Shown here piece after piece: positions 15,031 to 21,758 of a DNA stretch of 34,814 bases; the stretch's first letter is position 1, and each line of letters opens with the position of its first letter. The stretch comes from Candidatus Afararchaeum irisae. Lineage in GTDB: Archaea; Halobacteriota; Halobacteria; Halobacteriales; Afararchaeaceae. Under the pieces are notes generated by a model. The model did no database searches. It saw only the letters and a list, made by a program, of their open reading frames with translations, and was not told the origin of the DNA. The translations under genes were made by a program, and so were the position numbers. The stretch spans positions 1-34,814 of the forward strand of contig JAXIOF010000062.1 in assembly GCA_034190545.1 (NCBI GenBank). The letters run 5' to 3'.

Positions 15031-16179
15031 TTAAACGCTTGCGGTTTGTGTCGTCTCGGAGAGGTCTTCGAGGCAGTCGAGCCAGTCGTGCATATACTCA
15101 CCGCAGTAGCTAAGGAACTCGCCGTTGTTGAGGTCGTCCCAGTCACCCTCGACGAGTGCGTCGGCGATCTCCTCGACGACCTCCTCGTACGACTCAGCGT
15201 CGTCTCCGACAGAGTCGACAGTCTCCCAGAGATGCTCGTTGAGTTCGAGACCCGCGACCTCGTTCTGTAGGTCGCTGAAGGTCGACCGCGGAGCCTTGTT
15301 GTGCTCACACAGCGGAGCACCGTTGTAGATACGTCTGTCGAGGACGTCACACGCGCGTTTAAGGAAGATACCCGACCAGATGTCGTCGAACCTGCCGACC
15401 TCCCACGGGTTGTCGTCCATCGGAAGCTGGTAGAACGCGGGTATTATCTCGGGATCGAAGGCGAGATTCATCGAACAGACCGTGAGGTAGTTACGGCGCG
15501 CCGCTACGAAGTCGTCGCCGAAGTCGTCAGACGTGGTACGTGTCTGTGCCTGTCCGTTGAGGTCACCGTCCATCAGAATACGTACGGCGTCGAGGTCGGG
15601 TACGTTAGTCCAGAGACCCTGTGACGCGACTACTCCGTCGACCTCAGTAGTTCTGGTCGAGACGTCCTCGTCCATCGCTGAGTAGGGGTAGCCTCGGGGA
15701 TACAGACCCTTCTCGTCGACGCTCTGATACAGCACGTTGACCCAGCTCTCGTCCGACGAGACCTCGGTGATCTCTCCCTCGAACTCCAGGTTTTCGAGAT
15801 GCCGACCGAAGAAGTCGTAGCCGTCGTTGGGCAACGTGTCGTCATCTATGAAAAAGCAGTAGTCGAAGTCGTTCGCCCAGATGTAGAGGAGACCGAAGCT
15901 CGTCTGTGCGTGGCTAGCCTCAGGTATCAGACCCGAGTACTCGTCGACCCCGTGTTTGGAGAACCAGTCGTCGCGCCGGCTACTGTCGAATACCTCTCCC
16001 GAGACCCCCTCTTCTTCGAGCATCCGCTCCATCCCGTCGGTGTCACAGAAGTCCTCGGTCACGAGTAGAACGTGGAGACGTGAGAGGTCGAAGCCGTGTT
16101 GGCGTGCGTTCTCGAAGTAGCTTCTCATACAGCCGTACTCACGTATCGTGGGAACAACCACGCAGATGTCAGAGTCCAT
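15031..16179 (-). CDS. RGP/UDP-arabinopyranose mutase-like (alpha-1,4-glucan-protein synthase) family protein
   Basis: This 382-residue protein matches plant reversibly glycosylated polypeptides: VVVPTIREYGCMRSYF at the start, the Asp triad FFIDDDTLPNDG at 112-114, RGYPYS at 162-167, SQGLWTNVPDLDA near 186, CSMNLAFDPEIIPAFY, and GRFDDIWSGIFLKRACDVL. In plants these proteins interconvert UDP-arabinopyranose and furanose, and the arginine of RGYP-type motifs is, from memory, the self-glycosylated residue. The archaeal role is not established; a nucleotide-sugar mutase or a glycosyltransferase supplying the surface glycan is likely. It has its own iron box (16194-16207) and ends 5 bp before the next box. 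The C-terminal 80 residues are acidic and specific to this protein. Confidence 0.84.
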   Translation of the reverse strand: MDSDICVVVPTIREYGCMRSYFENARQHGFDLSRLHVLLVTEDFCDTDGMERMLEEEGVSGEVFDSSRRDDWFSKHGVDEYSGLIPEASHAQTSFGLLYIWANDFDYCFFIDDDTLPNDGYDFFGRHLENLEFEGEITEVSSDESWVNVLYQSVDEKGLYPRGYPYSAMDEDVSTRTTEVDGVVASQGLWTNVPDLDAVRILMDGDLNGQAQTRTTSDDFGDDFVAARRNYLTVCSMNLAFDPEIIPAFYQLPMDDNPWEVGRFDDIWSGIFLKRACDVLDRRIYNGAPLCEHNKAPRSTFSDLQNEVAGLELNEHLWETVDSVGDDAESYEEVVEEIADALVEGDWDDLNNGEFLSYCGEYMHDWLDCLEDLSETTQTASV

Positions 16180-16193
16180 CGACTCGTAGTTTT

Positions 16194-16207
16194 TTAGGCA
16201 AGCCTAA
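16194..16207. promoter_or_regulatory. Iron-box-like operator c, upstream of the RGP-like gene
   Basis: TTAGGCAAGCCTAA is a palindrome with perfect half sites, 15-28 nt upstream of the RGP-like start. It overlaps the stop codon of the neighbouring gene (16204-16206) and adjoins a T/A-rich TATA-like TCTTTTA (minus strand). Confidence 0.82.
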
Positions 16208-17220
16208 AAGACTTCGGGTTCTTCGTGAGTTGAGGAGACCCCAAGCGACGGGAACGCGATACCGCCGCCGATGAGAGTCACGGCGTTCTTGAGGAGATGG
16301 TCGAGTGCCGCCGCGGCGAGTGCGACTGACGGCTCGACTGTTGAGAGAGCCACGAAGACAGCGGTGAAGCCACCCTCGTAGAGTCCGACGCCCCCCTGTG
16401 AGAGTGGGAGTACCTTGGCTAGGTTACCGACGCTCACGGCTAGACTTCCGAGAAGAAGAGCCGTCAGGGGATCGAGTGGAACCCCGACGGCGTAGACGAC
16501 AGCTACACCCGTGAGGACGTCGAGGAGCCAGACCGCCGTGGTTCCGACTCCGACATAGACGAGGCTCCTCGGCTGTCCCGCGACACAGAGTACGTCTGAG
16601 ACGAAGTCACCCAGGGTCTCGAAGACCGAAGACAGTCTTCCTCGAAGAGTCAGACGCGGGAGACGTCTGTATACCAGTGCTACTCCGATCCCGACTCCAA
16701 CAGTTCCCGCTGCTACGCCTAAAGCTGTCTGACCTCCAAAGGGGAGCCGCTGTGTCACACGGACTCCGCTCAGATGTAGAAGAGACGCCGAGACCACGGA
16801 TATTCCGAGTACAGCGGCTAAGTCGAAGCCTCTCTCGACGACGAGCGACGCCGCACCCGTAGTGTACGGGACGTCGGATCTCGACTTGAGTATGTAGGCA
16901 CGCACGGGGTCGCCGCCCCTCGCCGGGAGCACGAGGTTAACAGTCTGGCTAGCGAGTACCGCCATCGTGAGAAGCCTGAGACCGTCTGTGTGTCCCATTG
17001 AACCGAGTATGTCGGAGTAACGTCTCCCACGGAAGAGCCACGAGACTGCATAGACACAGACGCCGACCCCGAAGAGAAGAGGGTCGGCAGACACGGCTCC
17101 TTCGACCACGTCGTCGAAGTCGGCGTCTCCAAAGGCTACGAGGAGACCGCCGAGGGCTAAAGCTGTACCCGCGACTGCGAACAGACCGCGTCTCGACGTC
17201 CACTGTCTCACGAACTCCAT
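16204..17220 (-). CDS. UPF0104 / lysylphosphatidylglycerol-synthase-like integral membrane protein
   Basis: This 338-residue, strongly hydrophobic protein has about eight membrane segments. The family pattern is visible: YAVSWLFRGRRYSDIL near residue 57, LASQTVNLVLPARGGDPVRAY near 89 (the N-x-x-L/F-P-x-R-x-G-D motif), and the late SQGGVGLYEGGFTAVF near 276 resembling P-x-G-x-G-x-x-E. The family occurs as the membrane part of LPG synthases and, fused to GT2 domains, in AglD-type archaeal enzymes; roles in flipping or handling glycolipids are proposed but unproven. It lacks a catalytic aminoacyl-transfer domain. It has its own iron box (17235-17248) and is the first gene of the iron block. Confidence 0.83.
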   Translation of the reverse strand: MEFVRQWTSRRGLFAVAGTALALGGLLVAFGDADFDDVVEGAVSADPLLFGVGVCVYAVSWLFRGRRYSDILGSMGHTDGLRLLTMAVLASQTVNLVLPARGGDPVRAYILKSRSDVPYTTGAASLVVERGFDLAAVLGISVVSASLLHLSGVRVTQRLPFGGQTALGVAAGTVGVGIGVALVYRRLPRLTLRGRLSSVFETLGDFVSDVLCVAGQPRSLVYVGVGTTAVWLLDVLTGVAVVYAVGVPLDPLTALLLGSLAVSVGNLAKVLPLSQGGVGLYEGGFTAVFVALSTVEPSVALAAAALDHLLKNAVTLIGGGIAFPSLGVSSTHEEPEVF

Positions 17221-17234
17221 CTATCCCGTATTTT

Positions 17235-17248
17235 TTAAGCCAGCCTAA
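17235..17248. promoter_or_regulatory. Iron-box-like operator d, upstream of the UPF0104 gene
   Basis: TTAAGCCAGCCTAA matches the other three sites with one mismatch in the left half (TTAAG for TTAGG). It lies 15-28 nt upstream of ATG 17220, the same spacing as operator c, next to the T-rich TATA-like sequence at about 17246-17253. Confidence 0.7.
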
Positions 17249-17304
17249 AAAACTTCGTATATCCGACAGTGTCGAGTCTGAAGAAAAGAGAAATACGTTC
17301 TACT

Positions 17305-18558
17305 CTACTGGGTACGTCTTCTGCTGTCAGAAGCGAGAGCGTCGTCGTAGAGCTTGATGAAGAGATCCTCTATCTCTTCCTTCGAGGGCTTCCTCGGGTT
17401 GTTGTCGGGCGATCCCGAGTCGACGGCGTCCTGTGCCATCTTCGGAACGACCTCGACGTACTCGCCGCGGTCGGGAACCTCACCGAAGTCGTCGAGGTAC
17501 GAAGTGAGCTTGATGTCCTCACACAGCTCCATGACTGCGTCGCTCGCCTTCTTAGCCGCTTCCATGTCGGTGTCGTCGTCGTCCGCCGCTCCCATGATAC
17601 GTGCTATCTCGGCGTACTTCTCGGGTGCCGCCATCGCGGAGAACTCTATGACGTACGGGAGTATGAGTCCGTTGGCGAGTCCGTGGGGGATATGTAGCTG
17701 TGCTCCAAGGGGACGTGCCATTCCGTGGACGAGTGCAACAGACGAGTTGGTGAAAGCCTGTCCCGCCTGAAGCTGTCCTATCATCATGTCGGTACGCGCC
17801 TCTATGTCGTCTCCGTTCGCCCACGCCTTTCTGAGCGAGTTCGAAATGCGCTCCATCGCGTTCTCGGCGAAGTTGTCGGGGACGCTGTACGACTTGACAG
17901 AGACGTACGCCTCTATTGCGTGAGTCAGAGCGTCTATTCCCGTGAAGGCGGTGTGGCTCTCGGGGAGCGACATCGTCATCTCGGGGTCTTCTATAGCGAC
18001 GTCGGGAACGACGTTCTTCGAGACTATGAGGAACTTCGTAGAAGTAGACTCGTCGGTGACGACGACCGAACGCGTCGCCTCACTTCCCGTACCTGCTGTC
18101 GTGTTGATCGAGATCGTGGGAGGTGTGGGCTTGGGAACTCCCTCGTATCCCGCCTTGTCGACTCCGAAGTCACGTATCTCACCCTCGTTCGAGGCGACAA
18201 TTCCGATTCCCTTTCCTGTGTCTATCGACGATCCTCCGCCGAGAGTGACTATGACGTCACAGTCCTCTTCCTCCCATACCTCGTAGCCGTCCTCTATGTT
18301 CTCGACAGTCGGGTCGGGTCTTACGCCGTCGAAGACAGCGGTCTCGACTCCGGCGTCTTCGAGTATCTCGACGACCTGATCGCCGTAGAAGCCATAGAGA
18401 TCCTCTGTCGTGACGACTAGAGCCTTGCTTCCGTAGACGTCAGCGTACTCGCCTATCTTCTGTATCGCTCCTCTCCCTATCTCTATCTTTCCGGGAGAGA
18501 CGACGAGACGCGTGCCGTTCGACGGATCGGGGTACTTACTCTGATCAGGTTCTGCCAT
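17305..18558 (-). CDS. Iron-containing (group III) alcohol dehydrogenase
   Basis: This 417-residue protein has the Fe-ADH fold. It shows the NAD(P)-binding GGGSSIDTGKGI segment near residue 108, TAGTGSEATRSVVV near 153, and the metal ligands in FTGIDALTHAIEAYVS near 206 (Asp, His), ALVHGMARPLG near 274 (His) and HIPHGLANG near 288 (His). It reduces aldehydes or oxidises alcohols with a catalytic Fe(II) or Zn; the substrate is unknown. A strong TATA (TTATAAAC, 18583-18590) 25-32 nt upstream supports a leaderless transcript. It is adjacent to the iron-box block but shows no such box itself. The N-terminal 15 residues and the short C-terminal SRRRTQ tail are extra. Confidence 0.93.
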   Translation of the reverse strand: MAEPDQSKYPDPSNGTRLVVSPGKIEIGRGAIQKIGEYADVYGSKALVVTTEDLYGFYGDQVVEILEDAGVETAVFDGVRPDPTVENIEDGYEVWEEEDCDVIVTLGGGSSIDTGKGIGIVASNEGEIRDFGVDKAGYEGVPKPTPPTISINTTAGTGSEATRSVVVTDESTSTKFLIVSKNVVPDVAIEDPEMTMSLPESHTAFTGIDALTHAIEAYVSVKSYSVPDNFAENAMERISNSLRKAWANGDDIEARTDMMIGQLQAGQAFTNSSVALVHGMARPLGAQLHIPHGLANGLILPYVIEFSAMAAPEKYAEIARIMGAADDDDTDMEAAKKASDAVMELCEDIKLTSYLDDFGEVPDRGEYVEVVPKMAQDAVDSGSPDNNPRKPSKEEIEDLFIKLYDDALASDSRRRTQ

Positions 18559-18582
18559 ACAACTGTGTTTTCTTAAGAGAAG

Positions 18583-18590
18583 TTTATAAC
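18583..18590 (-). promoter_or_regulatory. TATA box of the iron-type alcohol dehydrogenase
   Basis: The minus strand reads GTTATAAA (bases 18583-18590), 25-32 nt before ATG 18558. It is the clearest TATA box in the window. Confidence 0.7.
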
Positions 18591-18671
18591 TTATGATAGA
18601 CGGTTAGGAAAACAGAACGACAGAACGGGTACTTACCGATGTCACCCCTTTCCACCAGAGTACAGCCTAGA

Positions 18672-18700
18672 GGACAGGGGTCGCGTAAAAATACCTGTCC
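18672..18700. other. Inverted repeat in the 174-bp gap between Fe-ADH and the PsiE-like gene
   Basis: GGACAGG (18672-18678) and CCTGTCC (18694-18700) form a 7-bp stem with a 15-nt A-rich loop. It lies downstream of the PsiE-like stop and upstream of the alcohol dehydrogenase promoter, so it could be a transcript end or an operator. Apart from this and the TATA box at 18583-18590, nothing is seen in 18559-18732. Confidence 0.45.
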
Positions 18701-18732
18701 CTTCTACATAAGATACTACACTAGTAGTCGTA

Positions 18733-19202
18733 CTATACAGCCGCCGTGTCGGGCATCTCGTGTCTCCGTATCAGGTAGAACGCGCCCGTCAGAACACCGA
18801 GGAGTAGAGCGTACGCTGCAGCTGTGACGAGGGCGTCGGTGGGAGTAGCGTACTTGTCGGCGCGGTATGTGATGATCTTCCGTCCTATGGCTATCATGCC
18901 CGATACGACGACTATACGTATCACGGGCTTGTCACGGCTGTAAGCTACGACTGTCATGAAGACCTCGACTATGATGAAGAGAAGGAGGGCTGTGTCTATC
19001 AGACCAACGACCTCACGTGCCTCTGTGATACGTCCTGTACGGGCTAGCTCGACTATCGAGAGTCCGAAGTCAAAGAGACACCGACGCCAAACAGAACGAC
19101 AAGCACTCCCGCGGTTACGAGTTCTAGTCCCCGCATCAACTCCTCTAACTTCTCGGCGAAGGTCGCATCGTGGAAACGTCGGAGGAGTCTGTCACTCTGC
19201 AT
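18733..19202 (-). pseudogene. PsiE-like membrane protein gene broken by a single-base frameshift
   Basis: Reading from ATG 19202 gives 49 residues (MQSDRLLRRFHD..., first membrane helix LVTAGVLVVLFGVGV) and then a stop at 19053-19055. The continuation is in another frame: LFDFGLSIVELARTGRITEA, then three hydrophobic segments (LIDTALLLFIIVEVFMTVV, VIRIVVVSGMIAIGRKI, and VTAAAYALLLGVLTGAFYLI) to a TAG at 18733. Together they make about 155 residues with four membrane helices, the layout of the phosphate-starvation-inducible PsiE family. The frames meet at about 19075-19085, where loss of one base would explain the break. A 74-residue in-frame piece from ATG 18957 also exists. It may be a true pseudogene or an assembly error. 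PsiE function is not known. Confidence 0.68.
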
Positions 19203-19298
19203 GGCTCCGGGGCATGTAGGTACAGCCGAGTTAAGAAAGCTGTGTGATCAGGGACAACGTACTGCAAAGCACAAGAGGTTCGAACGGCTCTCTTCTAC

Positions 19299-20084
19299 AT
19301 GGAGAGATTCGGAAACGTAACGAGGAACCCTGAGGAGTGTGAGGAGTTCGATCTGTGTTTCTACGAGGTCAACGACGTAGTCGGAAGGAGCGAGGAGCCA
19401 CGGGACGACTGCCACAACATGGTCTCTGTCTTCGGTGACAACGCCGCAGTCGAGGAGAACCCCGGACTCGCGCCAGTCGACTCCGAGGGGAGACGCGCGG
19501 TACGTGACGACGACCGTTTCGACTGGGACTACGTCTGCCCGACTTCGGAGTACAGGGACGAGATCCTGTCGTACATAGAAGACTGTGACGTAGGCGACGG
19601 AGTACGTCTCGACACTCTCGGCTTTCCGCGCGAGGACTTCTGCCGGTGTGAGAGATGTACCGACGAGTTCGAGGCGTCGAGCCTCGACTGGGAGGACTGG
19701 CGCGCCTCCGTTATTACAGAGACATTAGAATCCGCCGCTGAGACCGTCTCCGACGGTACCGACCTCTCGCTGACACTCTACCCCGACCCGTCGGCGGAGC
19801 ACCAGTACGAGAGGTTCGGTCTCGACCTCGAACGTGCCGACGAGGTAGTCGACTTCTACGTCGTGCCTATCTATGACATGAACTACTCGACAACCTACTG
19901 GCTCGAGACACTCGCCTGGAACTTCGACGACCTCCTCGACTCGCCCTTCTACGTCGAACTCTACGCTCCCGTCGAGAAGGAGAGGCTTGAGAAGGCTACC
20001 GAAGTAAGCTTACCTCACTCCGACGGCGTCCTCTACGCCTACGACGACGAGATGGCGAGCGAGATGGTCGAGGAGTACAGTTAG
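19299..20084 (+). CDS. Hypothetical protein, possibly TIM-barrel glycoside-hydrolase-like
   Basis: This 261-residue acidic soluble protein has no signal peptide. The segment CPTSEYRDEILSYI followed by DGVRLDTLGFPREDFCRCERC (about residues 81-121) recalls predicted TIM-barrel glycoside hydrolases, in which a strand ending in R-x-D and a downstream C-x-C-x-x-C metal-like knuckle are common. DFYVVPIYDMNYST near residue 188 and FYVELYAPVEKERLEKATE near 224 read as later barrel strands. The family resemblance is weak and from memory, so the activity should be treated as unknown. Upstream lies only a 96-bp gap with no clear TATA. It may be a single-gene transcript between the PsiE-like remnant and moaC. 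Confidence 0.6.
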   Translation: MERFGNVTRNPEECEEFDLCFYEVNDVVGRSEEPRDDCHNMVSVFGDNAAVEENPGLAPVDSEGRRAVRDDDRFDWDYVCPTSEYRDEILSYIEDCDVGDGVRLDTLGFPREDFCRCERCTDEFEASSLDWEDWRASVITETLESAAETVSDGTDLSLTLYPDPSAEHQYERFGLDLERADEVVDFYVVPIYDMNYSTTYWLETLAWNFDDLLDSPFYVELYAPVEKERLEKATEVSLPHSDGVLYAYDDEMASEMVEEYS

Positions 20085-20090
20085 TTAGCG

Positions 20091-20098
20091 TAATTAAG
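20091..20098 (+). promoter_or_regulatory. TATA-like element of moaC
   Basis: TAATTAAG lies 21-28 nt upstream of ATG 20119, just after the stop of the preceding gene. It indicates a separate, probably leaderless, moaC transcript. Confidence 0.52.
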
Positions 20099-20118
20099 CT
20101 GGCACGACAGTGTAGATT

Positions 20119-20586
20119 ATGACTGAGTTCACACATATAGAGGACGACAGAGCACGTATGGTAGACATCTCCGACAAGGAGGAGATCGACAGGGTATCGG
20201 TCGCGAGAGGACGTATAGACCTACAGACAGAGACAGTCGAGGCGATACGTGAGGGCGAAGTAGAGAAGGGCAACGTCGTGTCTGTCGCACGTGTCGCGGG
20301 GATTCAGGCTGTCAAGAGGACGTGGGACAACATACCCATGTGCCACCAGATCCCCATAACGGGTGTTACTGTCGACTTCGAGTTCGACGACGATGGGATT
20401 CAGTCAGTCGTCGAGGTCACGACGACGGGGAAGACGGGCGTCGAGATGGAGGCTCTGAGCGGAGTCTCGGCGTCGCTCCTCACAGTCTGGGACATGGTCA
20501 AGAGCGCCGAGAAGGACGACGAGGGTCAGTACCCTGACACCGCGATAAACGACGTGCGTGTTGAGGAGAAGATCAAGAAGACCTGA
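20119..20586 (+). CDS. moaC: Cyclic pyranopterin monophosphate synthase (molybdenum cofactor biosynthesis)
   Basis: This 155-residue enzyme acts after MoaA to rearrange 3',8-cH2GTP into cyclic pyranopterin monophosphate, the first stable intermediate of molybdopterin. Hallmarks are MVDISDKEEIDRVSVARGRI near residue 14, the GNVVSVARVAGIQAVKRT segment near 51, IPMCHQIPITG near 73 (catalytic His region), and KTGVEMEALSGVSASLLTVWDM near 106. Its length is normal for the family. The 3' end overlaps the convergent HTH/Zn-ribbon gene by 14 bp. No other moa/moe gene is in the window. Confidence 0.95.
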   Translation: MTEFTHIEDDRARMVDISDKEEIDRVSVARGRIDLQTETVEAIREGEVEKGNVVSVARVAGIQAVKRTWDNIPMCHQIPITGVTVDFEFDDDGIQSVVEVTTTGKTGVEMEALSGVSASLLTVWDMVKSAEKDDEGQYPDTAINDVRVEEKIKKT

Positions 20587-20872
20587 TCTTGAAGACGGGT
20601 TTGTCTATTCTCTCAGTCTTACATTCGGGACACCGCGACGGGTAGTTGACGGGGTCGTCGAAGCCGTTGAAGCCACAGTCACGGCACTCGGGAGGTGCGA
20701 CCAGGAGGGTTTCGTCGGTCGACCTGAGGGACTTACGTATGTGTTCAAGGTGGTCGTAGACCTGTGACGCAGGTATGTCTAACTCGTCGGAGATCGCGTC
20801 AGCTGTCGCGGGTTCGCGGCGTAGTATACGGATTATCTTCTCGCGTGTGGTTGTAGTCTTCGAGTCTTCCAT
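20573..20872 (-). CDS. HTH plus zinc-ribbon transcriptional regulator (COG3357-like)
   Basis: This protein has about 99 residues from ATG 20872 (a longer frame runs to 20923). Residues 5-60 are a winged helix: TREKIIRILRREPATADAIS and ASQVYDHLEHIRKSL. They are followed by a zinc ribbon with two knuckles, CRDCGF near residue 62 and CPECKTERID near 80. This HTH-plus-ribbon design matches an archaeal family of predicted regulators with no known targets. It lies between moaC (convergent, 14-bp overlap) and psmA (divergent; 102 bp lie between the two start codons), so it could regulate itself or the proteasome gene, but there is no direct evidence. Confidence 0.82.
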   Translation of the reverse strand: MEDSKTTTTREKIIRILRREPATADAISDELDIPASQVYDHLEHIRKSLRSTDETLLVAPPECRDCGFNGFDDPVNYPSRCPECKTERIDKPVFKIRSS

Positions 20873-20974
20873 GGGGTATCCGTCTGTCCTGGGTACGTCG
20901 TCGTCACGCACAAGTCTTTCCACCTTACTTGTTCAGACGGAAAGTTGAAGAGACGCCGTCTCCAAGGTCTTAGC

Positions 20975-21721
20975 ATGCAGTCTAACGATCAGATGGCATA
21001 CGACCGGGGGAGTACTATATTCAGTCCCGATGGTCGTCTCTACCAGGTCGAGTACGCACGTGAGGCGGTCAAAAGGGGAAGCGTGACTATCGGGGTCAAG
21101 ACAGCCGAGAGTGTCGTCCTACTCGCCGAGAAACGTATCAACTCTCCGCTTCTCGTCTCCGAGAGCATAGAGAAGCTCTACGCAGTCGACGAACATATCT
21201 CGGTAGCAGCGAGCGGACACGTCGCCGACGCGCGCCGTCTAGTAGACCTCGCACGTGTCGAGACACAGCGCGACAGGTACATGTACGACGAGGCTATGGA
21301 CGCGCGTACGCTCGCCAAACAGATAGGCGACCAGATACAGGAGTTCACACAGTACGGCGGGACACGTCCCTTCGGCTGTGCTCTCCTCGTAGCGGGCGTC
21401 ACCGAGAACGACGTACAGCTAATAGAGACAGAGCCCTCTGGTGCGATAATCGAGTACAAGGCAGCCAGCATAGGCAAGGGAAGACAAGAGGTCGAGGAGA
21501 TACTCGAAGAGAGATACGAGGACGGCATGTCGACAGAAGACGGCATACGTCTCGCAGTCGAGGCACTGAAGGAGAGTGACGCAGACGCCGAGATAGACAA
21601 GGTAGAGGCGATGGTTATCGAAAAGGAGGCTACGAGAAAGCTCTCCGACGACGACCTGAGACCCTACATAGACGAAGTAAACGAAAGTGATGAGACGGCT
21701 GAGGAGTCCGGAGAGGGGTAA
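20975..21721 (+). CDS. psmA: 20S proteasome alpha subunit
   Basis: This protein has 248 residues from ATG 20975 and forms the outer rings of the 20S core particle, gating access for PAN/VAT-type ATPases. The N-terminal gate sequence YDRGSTIFSPDGRLYQVEYA, including the YDR motif and the alpha-subunit signature, is unmistakable, with REAVKRGSVTIGVKT next. A longer in-frame start at 20945 would add MKRRRLQGLS; ATG 20975 was chosen because MQSNDQMAYDRG is the usual haloarchaeal beginning. The C-terminus is acidic. The catalytic beta subunit is not in the window. Haloarchaea often carry a second alpha subunit. Confidence 0.95.
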   Translation: MQSNDQMAYDRGSTIFSPDGRLYQVEYAREAVKRGSVTIGVKTAESVVLLAEKRINSPLLVSESIEKLYAVDEHISVAASGHVADARRLVDLARVETQRDRYMYDEAMDARTLAKQIGDQIQEFTQYGGTRPFGCALLVAGVTENDVQLIETEPSGAIIEYKAASIGKGRQEVEEILEERYEDGMSTEDGIRLAVEALKESDADAEIDKVEAMVIEKEATRKLSDDDLRPYIDEVNESDETAEESGEG

Positions 21722-21758
21722 GTCATTAGTACGAAGAGGGACTAATATTCACGAATAG

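Noticed and set aside
15008-15031. Longer start of the ferric-binding protein
   Set aside because: The extra eight residues would be encoded by the iron box and TATA region; the Tat signal begins at ATG 15007.
17725-18420. Plus-strand frame of 231 codons opposite the Fe-ADH
   Set aside because: Shadow frame, Arg/Val/Leu-rich and basic, unlike the acidic proteins of this genome.
18583-18590. Iron control of the iron-type alcohol dehydrogenase
   Set aside because: The gene adjoins the iron-box block and needs iron, but its promoter has no TTAGG/CCTAA palindrome.
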